DNA from: Megaustenia siamemsis
Lineage: Eukaryota > Mollusca > Gastropoda > Stylommatophora > Ariophantidae
Direction: 5' to 3'
DNA: 64,000 nucleotides
Assembly: GCA_032433765.1 (NCBI GenBank)
Contig: JAVIAB010000051.1
Coordinates: 53,801,328 to 53,865,327 of the forward strand
Positions 1 to 10,363 of the stretch are shown piece by piece; position 1 is the first letter of the stretch, and every line of letters starts with the position of its first letter. Made by a program: the position numbers and the translations under genes. Under the pieces are notes generated by a model that did not search any database, was not told where the DNA came from, and worked only from the letters and a program-made list of their open reading frames with translations.

Positions 1-199
1 CAATATTTTCCTGTTTTTTACGGCATGAGCAACTGTTTCAGTTGCTTTGTTTGTTTTAAATGTGTGTTTTCGAAGAAGCTGGAGCCAGGAAGTGACTGTG
101 CACTCTCTATTCGATGGACGTCGTTTGAAATCGTCGCCTGTGCGCCGTTAGGGCTGCACGGTTATCGACCTAGTCAAACAGATTTCTTTTTTACCGCTT

Positions 200-340
200 C
201 AGTTGTCGAGGGTGAATAAAAGATTCTAGTTTTTGTTCTCGTCTGGCATACTGTCATTAACACTTGATGCTGTTGTAGCGTTTCTCTTATGTTGTCACTC
301 CAAGTTTTTCTGGGTCTACCTCGAGGTCAGTTTCTGTGAC
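200..340 (-). mobile_element. LINE 3'-end fragment (decayed)
   Basis: On the minus strand, bases ~340-280 read R-G-R-P-R-K-T-W-S-D-N-I-R-E. This is the Gly-Arg-Pro-rich C-terminal motif found near the end of many RTE-like non-LTR retrotransposon polyproteins. No catalytic RT domain is present, so only the last part of an old copy remains. The rest of the first 340 bases shows no recognisable gene. The family is not certain because so little is left. Confidence 0.5.
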
Positions 341-1214
341 AGTGACGAACACACAATGTGAGTAACACAATATAGACACTCACGTCAAATGTTCAAGACA
401 TGACATTCAATACCTCATGTTATTACTTCAAGAACCAGTCTTGGTTACGTTCAAAAGTTTATTTACACAACGCTCTAATTACACTTCACTAACTCATTCG
501 TATAAATGCCATGCTTGATAATAAAAGTCTCTCATTACACCTATATACTTGCTATGACCACATAAGAATCCATAAAAAACCAAATTGTTGGTAGAAATTG
601 TATTTGCATTGTAAGGCAACTTCCGGTGGTATGACACTCTCCATATTGAGCTACAAAATCAGCAAATTTTTGATTAAAACAAAATCACATTCACACACGA
701 TAATATAACTTCTGAGCATAATGTGTATCAATAACTCTTTCTACTATAAAACCTGTGTACTTCTAGCCGTCTGAAATGAGCACTCATCTCTTAAAAAACC
801 CAAAATATCTTTCGATAGGAAAAATTCCCCCCCCCCCCCACCACCACCAAATATATATAAATATATATATTAACATTTGTGGAAACTCAGTCTCAGAATG
901 ATATCCTCTTATCCGAAAGTTTAACGCAACTTCTTTAAATAGTGAGTCGAGTTCAGATTAACATTATTGCCACTCTCCTTTGTTCTGTCCCCTTTATCGT
1001 GGTATCTCTACAGCTGAACCTATGCTAAGGTTTAACTCGGCTCTGTCTTAATTAAGACCAAAGGTGTATTATACCAGTACCATATGGATCGTACATGTGC
1101 AAACGTTAGATACTGCTTTGTCAATATCAAAAGCGTGTTATTACAATACCATTTCGGTCCTACATGTGCAAATGTGTTTATATGATCTCTAATCAATATC
1201 TAAAGTGTGTTGCT
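341..1214. other. Unannotated AT-rich stretch
   Basis: I see no convincing gene. A C-run with CCA repeats at ~828-848 and a short TA-rich tract at ~850-870 are the only structured parts. The phrase beginning 'catttcggtcctacatgtgcaaa' near 1151 resembles one at ~1083 (tatggatcgtacatgtgcaaa), a weak ~70 bp duplication. Confidence 0.6.
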
Positions 1215-1500
1215 ACTATCCATCCATTTACTTTTTCATGTTTGCCTTCCATGTTATGGCGTCACTAAGCATTCTTTCTTTGTGGATACACCATTTTATT
1301 TGTTGTTTTTGTGGGTAACTCACAGTTGGTTATATGCTAACTCTTTCTCTTACATGGTTTCTGATGTTATCTCTTCTGGTCACTCCTACAGTGTTTCTCA
1401 AACATCTCACCTCTGTGGTGATTAACTTTCTTTTCTTACTTGTTGTGAGTGTCCATGTTTGATAATGGTAATATAGAGCGGGAATAAATATGGCTATGAT
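1215..1500 (-). mobile_element. LINE-H fragment, decayed
   Basis: The minus strand reads Q-T-W-T-L-T-T-S, then T-E-V-R-C-L-R and G-V-T-R-R-D-N-I-R-N. This is the usual post-RT region of RTE-like LINEs (consensus style: ...W-T-L...E-M-R-C-L-R-R...T-R-R-D-R-I-R-N). A stop and a frameshift break the frame near 1330, after which K-Q-Q-I-K-W-like sequence continues in another frame. It resembles the better preserved copy at 4270-4862. No RT catalytic core is present. Confidence 0.6.
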
Positions 1501-3040
1501 ACAGACTACGTCACCCATTAACTGGACCAATGGAAATATTAAAAAAATTACGGGCACTATACTCATATTCCTCTTTACGACACAAGCGTTGAGAGTATTG
1601 CTACTTTTTTTTTCAAAATCATAAACATGAGCTAAGATTGATCACGCGTTTTCAGCCTTTAGGTTAATGAAATATAATAACTTTTAGAATGGAATCCTGA
1701 AATCATATAATGACGGATTTAACACACAAAACGAATGAAAACTTGTCAAGATGGATCATATAATCCTAACAAATATTGTACAGCAATCACCTAAGACATT
1801 CTTGTGAATGAGGTTTTAATGTATTTTTGCTCCAGCAACATACATGGTCTTGCCAATTTGTCTGTTGTCTTGTAGGGTACTAGCGCATTTTTATGTGCTT
1901 CTTTAAACATTTCCCCCATCGCGGATATATAGCCAGATTTTATTTAAAGACATGACGGAATACAACTAAGATATTTTTCTTTAATCACAAACATTTCTAC
2001 ACAAACAAACATTTTTATTACTTGCATTGTGAAAACGAAGAAAGTAGTTTTCTGTCCACATCTTTTTTTTAAAAATAATTTTTTAAAAATTTTATGTAAA
2101 TATCCCTCGTGACTATGACGTTTTAAGGAGATAATGACAAAAAAATTGCCACAATTTTAATCGTCTCAAAAGTGGATCTGATTAATGGAAACATCAAATC
2201 GTTTCTTCATTGTTTGTATAAAACATAGTTATAATTAGCAAGTATGCTCGCTGGCGTCTGCTATCGTCATGTACCGGTCTTTCCGCACCAGCGGTTTGTC
2301 AGTTACGCTGCAATGAATATATTCATATTCCGTTACAGCTCAAATCGCAATTAACAATGTCTGCTAAACTGTGCCAACAATCTATGAATCGCACTATTTC
2401 AAATGTATTGAGCGCATGTTCATACGCGTGCGTAGATTTACAATTTCTGAAACCAGCTGGAATATAATGAAAAATATTATTCTAAAGTTTAATTCGCTTT
2501 CAATGTTTGCCTGTCTTGTCATTGAGGTCATTTCCTGTTTCAACAACCAAGTTACGAGCAGCATCCAAAGAGTTATGGTCCAATAATTTTTCAAGATGCA
2601 TCAATAACAGCGAGCTTAGTGTCCATCTGATCTATCGTATTATCTGTGCATATTGCATTATCGCTTTACTGCTCTTCGTGTCACCAATCGCCGCCATTAG
2701 CAAGCTTATTGATAACCACTGAAGCTGGAAGACACAGCAGAAGTCACGTGTAAATATTTCCAGACGAAACAGACCGTCACAAACACTCCTCCACTTGTGT
2801 TCTCTCCATGGGCATCACTCCGTTCTCAAGATTCTAAAGCGTGTGGTACTGCTGCAAAGCGGGGCGCAGAGAAAGGCAGCGTTTTTGTTCATAGCACTCC
2901 ATTTGTGATTTTTTTCTAAAGCTCTACTCCATTGTTAAATCGAATGTAGTCAATGTGAAGAGTGAGCAGGTAGCCATTTCAGGAACCGGCCACACAGTTA
3001 ATGGAACAAAAATCGCTATCGTCCGTTAGAAATTGTCTCT
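1501..3040. other. Unannotated stretch
   Basis: About 1.5 kb of ordinary AT-rich sequence. Open frames here are short (at most ~78 codons) and match nothing I recognise. I see no RNA gene or array. Confidence 0.6.
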
Positions 3041-3847
3041 GGAGATAGTAAATACACCATCATCATCTACTGCAAACTATTTCTGCACAAATTTAAAATA
3101 AAACGTTTTTATTTTCACTTGTTGTTTCTAAACAAATTAGAAGAAAAAAAAAACTAGAGGCAGTCAAAATCTTTATTTTCTCTTGCTGAACAAATTAGAA
3201 AAAAAAAACATCTTTATCATCAGCTGCAATACATTTCTGGACAAATTAAAAAAAGAACATCTTTATTATCTGCCGCAATAAGAGAACAAAAGACAGATCT
3301 GCTGCATTCACTTCTAGTCAAATCTGAATCATCTCTTTCAGCTGTTCAGTCAATGTCTGGAAGATATCAAAAACATCTTTATCGTTTGTAGCAATATATT
3401 TTTGGACAAATCAAAAACATTGTAACTATCTGAGTCAATATAATTATAAATATATGAAAATCATCGTGAATCATTTGCGACAAAACGTTTCTAAACCAAT
3501 AAAAAACATCTTCATGGTCTGCTTCAATAAAATTCTAAACAAATAAAAAAAAATATATTCATCGACTGTTTCAATACATTTCTAAACAGAGAAAATAACA
3601 CTCTTTATCATCTTCGTCAATTCATCATTTCTAGACCAGTCACAAAAATCGTTCTCGTCTGCGTCAACAGCGTTCTAACGGGTAAAAAACATCAATATAG
3701 TCTGCATCAATACACGTCTAAAGAAAGAAAAAAAAACATGTGTATAGCCTGCATCAATACACGTCTAAAGAAAATAAAAAACATGTATATAGCCTGCATC
3801 AATACACGTCTAAAGAAAATAAAAAACATCTTTATCTGCCACAATAG
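3041..3847. repeat. Degenerate satellite, ~45-60 bp unit
   Basis: A loose tandem repeat of the theme 'aacatctttatc..ctgc.tcaatacatttctaaacaaat(a)n'. The left copies are very diverged. The last three (~3690-3830) are almost identical at ~45 bp. The same theme resumes at 4081-4110 on the far side of a SINE, so the SINE landed inside the array. Short open frames in the near-identical copies are array artefacts. Confidence 0.75.
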
Positions 3848-4075
3848 TAAAAGTAAAGTTGTGTTAAAAGCTACGTGGCGTATAGTAACCATCCATTGTT
3901 TTAGACTATTGGCACATGATTTTTGAGGTAATGTGGTCGATTTTACGTCCGTACCGTTTTACTTTCCCAGAAAAAAAATCCGGAACCAATTTAAGTCTGG
4001 GTGAACTCGGAAGCCGTCGATCAGGATCGAACCCGACATCTTGTTGTTAGTAAGTCAGTTCACTAATCACTGATT
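3848..4075 (-). mobile_element. SINE1 copy (a) inserted in satellite
   Basis: Minus-strand copy of the window's commonest SINE. The tRNA-derived head is at the right end and the body is recognisable by 'ccggaaccaatttaa' and 'gtaccgttttactttcccag'. The head is degraded and its A box is poorly kept. It is flanked by an imperfect ~12 bp target-site duplication, ctgccacaatag (3836-3847) and ctgtcacaatac (4076-4087), and satellite sequence continues on both sides. Confidence 0.85.
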
Positions 4076-4167
4076 CTGTCACAATACTCAACAAATAAAA
4101 ACATCTTCCACTTCCGTTTGCTTTAGTTTGTTCATTGAGAACGTTGATATTTGAACTCGGCAGCATT

Positions 4168-4229
4168 TCAAGAAGACATGCTTGCTGGAGAAGGCGACAT
4201 GACGTCACAGTTTCATCCACCTAGTGCTG
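4168..4229. repeat. 62 bp direct repeat, copy 1
   Basis: Begins 'caagaagacatgcttgctg' and ends near 'catccacctag'. A close copy lies at 5463-5525. Together they bracket the LINE-H / LINE-E / SINE1 block. Identity of the repeat is unknown. It contains a TGACGTCA palindrome. Confidence 0.65.
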
Positions 4230-4269
4230 ACTATCCAAGAGAACAAGAAAAAGGCCATGAGAGCAATAG

Positions 4270-4862
4270 TTCTTTTTTTTTCTTCTTCTATCCTTCCTCC
4301 TCTGCCGTTGGCGTCGAGGGGAGATACAATCTACGATTCTTTGCTCTTCTGTTGGCCTCTTCTGGTGTTATCCCTCCAAGTGACTCTAGTATTCCCTTTA
4401 TCCATCTCTTTTTCGGTCTTCCTCTTAATCTGGCGTTTTCGTAGCGTTTGTTTATGGCTCTTTGAGTCATTGTTAGTTCTTTTTGTCTTGTTATGTGGCC
4501 GAACCAATTTATCTGTTGTTTCTTTATGTATTCGATGGCTGGTTCAATTTCGAGTTTCTTCCTCAGGTCGGTGTTTCTTACCCTGTCCCTTTAAGCTGTT
4601 TCCTGTCATTCTTCTGACGCATTTCATTTCGGTGGTCGTTATCTTTCTTACTGTTCTAGAGTCCAGCGTCCAGTTCTGGCACTGAAAGCACAGAGTTGGT
4701 AGAAAAATTGATTTGTATATTGCACTTTTTGCTTCCTTAGTTATTGCTATGTTTTTCAATAGTGTTGATACTTGGCCTATAACTTGGCATGCTTTGTTAC
4801 ACCTTATATCTATCTCTGTCTCTTGGTTATTGTCGTGTGTAAACGTGCTACCCAGGAATAGT
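4270..4862 (-). mobile_element. LINE-H, 3' part of an RTE-like LINE
   Basis: The minus strand encodes the region after the RT core of an RTE-like non-LTR retrotransposon. In order there is a Y-L-G-S-like thumb motif near 4850, N-W-T-L-D-S near 4675, T-E-M-K-C-V-R-R-M-T-G near 4615, W-F-G-H-I-T-R-Q near 4500, then R-G-R-P-K-K-R-W near 4420, ending about 4290. A frameshift lies near 4600. The RT catalytic motifs and the endonuclease are missing, so this is a 5'-truncated dead copy. It abuts LINE-E, which runs in the opposite direction from ~4863. Confidence 0.8.
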
Positions 4863-5458
4863 TAAGAATCGTGGATAAAGAAATGAAGATATAAAGAACA
4901 CCTATGAGGAAATTCGCAGAGACCAACATAAAAAGGAGACTCCTAAAAAAAAAAATAAGAGAGAAACAATATATTTTTTTCGGGCACATCGTGAGAAGAG
5001 AAGGGTTGGAATACTTGGTCACAACTGGCAAAATACAGAGAAAGAGATTGCGGACCACACAAAGAGAAGAAACTAGATAGCTTGGTGTTCAAGCATGGAG
5101 AAAAATCAACTACACAATTAATACGTTGCACCGTGGACAGAATTAGCTCAGTGGTTAGTGAACTGGACAACAAAGGACGTCGGGTTCGATCCTGATCGAC
5201 GGCTTCCAGGTTCACTCAGCCTTTAATGGGTACCAGATTTTTTTTCTGGAAAAGTTAAGCGGCACGGGCGTAATTCCGACCACATTACCCCAAAAAATCA
5301 TGTGCCGAAGGTCTGTAAAATGATGGTCACTAACACCATATTCCCTATACGTCACTTGGCATGACGGGGGCTCTTTATTTTTTAAATTTTACTGCGGACA
5401 GAATATTGTTGAAGGACATGAAAGCCTACGCCAACCGGCATGGCTCGTGATGATGATG
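4863..5458 (+). mobile_element. LINE-E 3' end, interrupted by SINE1
   Basis: Plus-strand tail of an RTE-like LINE, homologous to the cleaner copy at 60962-61435. It carries the equivalents of N-E-E-I-x-x-E-x-N, R-R-E-x-L-E-Y-L-V-T-T and a terminal A-N-R-H-G-S before the TGA-repeat tail (~5449-5458). Frameshifts and stops are frequent. A SINE1 copy (5144-5390) sits inside. The LINE sequence 'ggacagaat' is duplicated on either side and the LINE resumes at once after the SINE (gttgaaggacatgaaagcctacgcc). Confidence 0.85.
5144..5390 (+). mobile_element. SINE1 copy (b) inside LINE-E
   Basis: tRNA-derived SINE. The head has an A-box-like TAGCTCAGTGG (5144-5154) and a B-box-like GGTTCGATCC (~5181-5190). 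The body carries the markers 'aatgggtaccagatt', 'gcggcacgggcgtaattccg' and 'catgtgccgaaggtctg'. It ends in a T-rich tail (ctctttattttttaaatttt). A target-site duplication of about 14 bp with one mismatch, 'accgtggacagaat' / 'actgcggacagaat', flanks it (5130-5143 and 5391-5404). The first few bases of the usual GGGAGCCGCGA head are replaced by target sequence, so the head is slightly 5'-truncated. Confidence 0.9.
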
Positions 5459-5462
5459 AATC

Positions 5463-5525
5463 TTTTAAGAAGACATGCTTGCTGAAGCAGGCGATATGAC
5501 GTCACAATTGCATCCACCTAGAGTT
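5463..5525. repeat. 62 bp direct repeat, copy 2
   Basis: Close match to 4168-4229, including 'aagaagacatgcttgctg', TGACGTCACA and 'catccaccta'. It follows directly on the TGA tail of LINE-E. Its nature is unknown. Confidence 0.65.
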
Positions 5526-5539
5526 GACAATAACCACTT

Positions 5540-6258
5540 CTTATAACTTTCTTTGATTTCAAAAAGTCTTTTGACAGCTGAAGTAGAATCTCATTGTGGA
5601 ACATCATCATCATTGAGTGCCGTCTCCGCAGCCACGGTTGGCTACCATAAAGCGCCATTCCGCCCTGTTTCTTGCTTTGATAGTGCAGGTTAAAAGGCTG
5701 ACTTGTCCATCTTTTGATGTTATTCGTCCATATTCGTCTTGGTCTGCCTCTTTTAACTTGTATTTTCCCTTCCAAGATTCTTTTTAGTAGGCTGTTGTGT
5801 CTTTTAATATGCCCCAAAAATCTAATTTGTCTTCCTTGAATTGTGCTTAGTAGTTCTCATTTAATTTTTAGTTGTCTTAAGACTTCATCATTTCTTTTCT
5901 TTTCTTTCCACCCAATTCTTCTATAAATCCACATTTCAAAGGTTTCCATTTTCTGTTCTGTTTTCTTGTCTAATATCCATGTTTCTGCACCACACAGGAA
6001 TGTTGAGAAGATAGAACATTCTGTGGAACATACTCAGATTGATTACCACTAAAAATGATTAACTTTATCAAAGACGTCAACGACGACTTCTCGTGTGCAT
6101 GTCGTACTGTCAAGATTGAATGGTTGTAGGTAAATACCGAAGTGAAACAAGAATGTACATTATCTCCCTTGTTATTTGGAATTTCTATCGACTTCATAAT
6201 ACTCCAGGGATGCTGTACATGTAACAGAGACATTAGATGGATTGGTCTTCTGGAACTT
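5540..6258 (+). mobile_element. LINE-G RT-core fragment, split by LINE-B
   Basis: A plus-strand RT fragment in two pieces. Piece one (5540-5604) reads F-D-F-K-K-S-F-D-S then L-W-N, the RT motif A region with its Asp kept. Piece two (6022-6258) reads I-N-F-I-K, D-F-S-C-A, then V-K-Q-E-C-T-L-S-P-L-L-F-G-I, which is the RT 'G-V-x-Q-G-C-x-L-S-P' motif, and finally R-W-I-G-L-L-E-L. The pieces are separated by a minus-strand LINE-B whose target duplication is tgtggaacat (5595-5604 and 6022-6031). A second LINE-B cuts it at 6259, so the Y-A-D-D region is missing. Several stops are present. Confidence 0.75.
5605..6021 (-). mobile_element. LINE-B 3' end (copy 1) inserted in LINE-G
   Basis: The minus strand encodes the LINE-B C-terminus: M-x-F-x-G-H-x-K-R-H-N-S-L-L-K, then L-E-G-K-I-Q-V-K-R-G-R-P-R, then a terminal W-L-R-R-R variant and a (TGA)n tail seen as 'catcatcatcat' at 5601-5612. 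It is strongly 5'-truncated with no RT core. A perfect 10 bp target-site duplication, tgtggaacat, flanks it. The reading frame is broken upstream of ~5830. Confidence 0.85.
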
Positions 6259-6777
6259 CATCATCGAGTGCCTTCTCCGCAACGAAGGTTGGCTACCATG
6301 GATCGCCATTCTACTCTGTTTCTTGCTTTGATGGTGCAGGCTGTCATAGATTGTCTTGTCCATCTTTTGATGTTACTCGTCCATGTTAGTCTTGGTCTGA
6401 CTCTGCCTCTTTTACCTTGTATTTTTCCTTCCAATATTACTTTTAGTAGGCTGTTGTGTCTTTTAACATGCCCCACAAATTTCATTTGTCTTGTCTTAAT
6501 TGTATTTAGTAGTTCTCTTTTTATTTTCAGTTGTTTTAAAACTTCATCGTTTGTTATCTTTTCCTTCCTTCCAATTCTACTTATTCTTCTATAAATCCAC
6601 ATTTCAAAGGCTTACATTTTCTGTTCTGTTTTCTTGTATAATGTCCATGTTTCTGCACCATACAGGAATATTAAGAAGATGTAACATTTTGTCATTCTTA
6701 GTTTCAGCCCTATTTATATTTGTTTTGTTTTTAGTATATTTTTCATGGCATTAAAATTACTTTTTGCCATACCTATA
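6259..6777 (-). mobile_element. LINE-B 3' end (copy 2) inserted in LINE-G
   Basis: The minus strand carries an open frame of ~113 codons (6602-6264). It begins M-W-I-Y-R-R-I, contains F-V-G-H-V-K-R-H-N-S-L-L-K and G-K-R-G-R-V-R-P-R-L-T-W, and ends C-G-E-G-T-R before the TGA run. The element reaches ~6777 and lacks the RT core. Imperfect target duplications tctggaactt (6249-6258) and tctggaagtt (6778-6787) flank it. With the next LINE-B copy on the plus strand it forms an inverted pair of ~520 bp arms. Confidence 0.85.
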
Positions 6778-6838
6778 TCTGGAAGTTACTTTTATGAATT
6801 TAAATTATGAAGTTTTTAATTTATATGGTGTCACATTT

Positions 6839-8325
6839 TTTTCTAATGAAAAAGGGAAAAGCAGCAGGACCTGACAATATACAGATAGAGATTATACAGG
6901 CACTAGAAGATTTTGGCATTGGAGGGATCACAGACATATGCAATGACATATACCGCACAGGATACATACCAAATGAACTAAAAACATCAACTTTTATAGC
7001 ATTGCCTAAAAAGAATGGTGCAGTTGAATGCAGCGATTTTAGAACAATAAGCCTAATGAGCCAGGAAACAACAATTTTACTAAAAGTTATACAAGGAAGG
7101 ATTCAGAATAAAATTTATAATGAACTAGATGAGCAGCACTTCGGATTCAAGAAAAACAGTGGGACTAAAGAAGCCATATTCAGCATGAGAACATTGATTG
7201 AAAAGTACATAGAAGTAAACAAACCTATATATGCCTCTGTTTCATAGACTACACCAAAGCATTTGATAGAATACACCATGAGCAACTTATAGACTGCCTA
7301 AAAGATATAAATCTGGATGACATAGACATACGACTGATATGTAATTTGTATTGGGAGCAAACAGCAATAATGAAATATAACATGGAGAACTCTACACCCA
7401 TTGATATAAAAAGAGGAGTAAGACAAGGATACATCCTATCACCAAGGTTGTTCAATTTATACACTGAGCAAATCTTTAAAAACATCAATGAGATGCCAGG
7501 CCTTAACATTAATGGGAAGATAATCAATAACCTAAGATATGCTGATGATACTGTTCTACTAGCAGAATATCCTAAAGATCTACAACAATTACTTAATGTA
7601 ATAAACATGAAAAGCAAAAAATATGGACTAGATATGAATATCAAAAAGACTAAAACTATGATCATAAACAAAGAGAATTCTCAAGACCTACAATTAAATA
7701 TCACAGTTGAGGGAATACATCTGGAGACAGTCCAGAGCTACAACTACCTGGGACATACTATAACCAATGATGGAAAATGCAAAACTGAAATAAACAAAAG
7801 AATAGGTATGGCAAAAAGTAATTTTAATGCCATGAAAAATATACTAACAACAAAACAAATATCAGCAGGGCTGAAACTAAGAATGGCAAAATGTTACATC
7901 TTCTCAATATTCCTGTATGGTGCAGAAACATGGACATTAGACAAGAAAACATAACAGAAAATGGAAACCTTTGAAATGTGGATTTATAAAAGAATAGGTA
8001 GAATTGGATGGAAACAAAAGATAAAAAACGATGAAGTTTTAAAACAACTGAAAATAAAAAGAGAACTACTAAATACAATCAAGACAAGACAAATGAAATT
8101 TGTGGGGCATGTTAAAAGACACAACAGCCTACTAAAAGTAATATTGGAAGGAAAAATACAAGGTAAAAGAGGCAGAGTCAGACCAAGACTAACATGGACG
8201 AGTAACATCAAAAGATGGACAAGTCAATCTATGTCAGCCTGCACCATCAAAGCAAGAAACAGAGTAGAATGGCGATCCATGGTAGCCAACCTTCGTTGCG
8301 GAGAAGGCACACGATGATGATGATG
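6839..8325 (+). mobile_element. LINE-B, longest copy (5'-truncated, ~1.49 kb)
   Basis: RTE-like LINE insertion flanked by a perfect 14 bp target-site duplication, atggtgtcacattt (6825-6838 and 8326-8339). It starts inside the RT domain, so the endonuclease is absent, and it ends in a (TGA)n tail. It is the best preserved LINE of its family here. Its 3' third is nearly identical to the inverted copy at 6259-6777, including the shared G-R-V-R-P variant. Confidence 0.92.
6846..8317 (+). pseudogene. Reverse transcriptase of LINE-B (frameshifted)
   Basis: Reverse transcriptase for target-primed reverse transcription of the element's own RNA. Frame 1 (to 7247) holds K-A-A-G-P-D-N-I-Q near 6858, a T-I-S-L variant of P-I-S-L near 7048, and G-F-K-K-N-S-G-T-K near 7143. 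A one-base shift near 7235 moves the frame to I-D-Y-T-K-A-F-D (motif A, catalytic Asp kept), then R-G-V-R-Q-G-Y-I-L-S-P near 7413, R-Y-A-D-D-T-V-L (7535-7558, both motif C Asp residues kept) and Y-L-G-H near 7745. A stop at 7952 precedes the final ~118-codon part with G-H-V-K-R-H-N-S. The catalytic residues are intact but the protein is not, because of the frameshift, the stop and the missing endonuclease. Divergence looks modest, implying a fairly recent insertion. Confidence 0.9.
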
Positions 8326-8794
8326 ATGGTGTCACATTTCAGAGAAATCAGTTTCTTTGTGGAAACCATTGGTTTCGTCTTTATGTCACATCAGCCACTT
8401 TATTTTTTTTATTTGAGAGACACTGTTTTCATCATATATAACAACTATTTTGCTCATTTCTTCTTCTATCTCTTCTTCTTACATGGCCTCAGACAAAGTA
8501 CTCAGTAGCTGGTATGTTTTGTAATTCTGTATTTTATTTTCAGTCGCTACGGTCTGGCGCACATTCCAGAAAAGTTTCATGATTTTGACGACCAATGAAC
8601 GTCACAATTCACAAAAGACCTGTTTTTAATTTAAATGTTATAAATTTAACAAAACAAAATAATATTACATAATTTGATAAATGTCAAATCTACTCCACAA
8701 ATTACCGGAAGGATGGTGTATCCTGATTATCTTATTTCAGGGTTGGAATGATGGCGTTTTACGTTAACATTTTTTTTAGCAAACAAAGCACTGT

Positions 8795-8934
8795 AGACTA
8801 TGGTGTTAATGTCCGTATTTTCTATCGATCTGTGGCACATTATTTTTGGGGTAATATGTCAGCATTACGCCCATGCCGCTTTACTTTCCCTGAAAAAAAA
8901 ATGCGGTACTTATTTAAGTTGGGTGAATCTAGAA
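8795..8934 (-). mobile_element. SINE1 copy (c), body half, split by LINE-F
   Basis: The body of a minus-strand SINE1 (markers 'tttttggggtaat', 'cgcccatgccgctttac', 'gcggtacttatttaag'). It breaks off at 'gggtgaatctagaa' where LINE-F starts. The missing head is found at 9729-9815 beyond the LINE. The duplicated target is gaatctagaa (8925-8934) / gaatctggaa (9729-9738). Confidence 0.85.
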
Positions 8935-9728
8935 ACACAAATGAACTATCATCAATAGCCAGCAAAATTGGGCTTGAGATCAGTCATGTAAAACCTAAAG
9001 TCATGAAAAGCTTAATTCCAACAGACGACAAAATATACAAGGAAAACAAACCAGTGGAAGAGATTGATCACTTTATCTATCTTGGAAGTCACATTGATCG
9101 AGAAGGAGATACAAGCAAAGAAATTAGAATCAGAATAGCTAAAGCAGCAATGTATTTCAGAAGACTTGAAAAGTTGTGGAAATCAAAACTCATCAGCACA
9201 AACACAAAACTTACACTATTCAAATCAAATGTACTATCAACCCTTACGTATGAGTGTGAAAGCTGGAGAGCAACAAGAGATATAGAAACAAAGTTGAACG
9301 CATTCGAAAATAAATGTCTAAGGAAACTACTTGGTATAGCGTGGAACAAATTCAAAACAAACGAGGAAATTAGATAAATCGCCAATCAACCACTAATATC
9401 TTCAGTAATAGAGAAAAGACTATGTGATATGTTGGACATGTGATGAGAAGAGACAATAACCGAATAGCAAACAACAGAAAAGAGAAAAAGAGGAAGACCC
9501 AGAGAGACGCTGAAGAGAACATTGATGAGAGAGGCAAGAGCAGCAGGAATCGGCTCCCTCAATGAGATAGAGCTGCTTGCGCAGTACAGAGACAAATGTC
9601 GAGATTTGACAAAATATCTTTAAAAGAATTGAAAACTGCTAGAACAAAAATTCAGATAAGAGAGGGAGTATCTTGGTGTACGCCCTATGGGCTGGCTACG
9701 GCTCGAAAGGTCAATAGAAACATAGATA
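8935..9728 (+). mobile_element. LINE-F 3' part inserted in a SINE1
   Basis: RTE-like LINE fragment. The frame to 9377 contains H-F-I-Y-L-G-S-H-I (near 9070), Y-F-R-R-L-E-K-L-W, S-T-L-T-Y-E-C-E-S-W (near 9240) and N-K-C-L-R-K-L-L-G-I (near 9310). After a stop, R-G-R-P-R-E-T-L-K-R appears near 9495, and the 3' UTR ends near 9728. RT catalytic motifs are absent. It lies between the two halves of one SINE1 copy with a 9/10 matching target duplication, so it is younger than that SINE. Confidence 0.88.
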
Positions 9729-9815
9729 GAATCTGGAAGGCGTTGATCAGGATCTAACCAAACTGAATGTCCTTAGTAGATCACTAACTGCTGAGTTATT
9801 GCGGCTCCATGGGAG
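9729..9815 (-). mobile_element. SINE1 copy (c), tRNA-like head half
   Basis: Minus-strand SINE1 head: 'cgttgatcaggatctaacc' is the B-box region and 'gagttattgcggctcc' the 5' end. Boxes are mutated. It is the right half of the copy interrupted by LINE-F. Confidence 0.8.
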
Positions 9816-10363
9816 TGTGTGTGTGTATATATATATATATATAATACATGCATGGCCGTGCTCGAACAAAGAAGAATCAGATCGATATCTTTGAATGCAC
9901 AAAACTAAGCTTCGTGGACGCAAACTGATCAATTATTGAAATAATTAAATAATAGCACACTTGACGTGGAGGTCTATTTGGCGAATGACCCGCATCACAG
10001 GTGCTCGCCTGTTCAAATCGAGGCTACCTCATGCATGCCGTATTGCTGGGCTGCTCAGACGGTCTCCCTTTTTCAGCGATTTGAAAAGCTTTTAGTTTTG
10101 TTGTTGTTTTTGTTTTCCTTTTTGTATTTTCTTTCTTTTTTGGGGGAGGTTTAAGAGGGTTTGAAGTAGTTTAATTACTTTCAATGTCAATGATTCAAGA
10201 AATGATAGACAGTGAATAAAAACCGTGAGCAAATGAAAACTTGAAGAGAGAGAGAACAATGTGGGTTTTTTTTTAATTTTAAGATCAACTCTGCAAATGA
10301 ATGAACTGTATTAATTATTCATTTTTGCTAGAGATGACTTCGGGAAACCCATAACTGCTCCAG
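9816..10363. other. Unannotated stretch
   Basis: A short TG/TA run at 9816-9842 borders the SINE head. A tRNA-like phrase (gttcaaatcgaggc) at ~10012 is not enough to call a SINE. Otherwise there is only AT-rich sequence with T-rich runs. Confidence 0.5.

Noticed and set aside
9966..10060. tRNA-like phrase with gttcaaatcgaggc
   Set aside because: No A box at the right distance and no second copy in the window.
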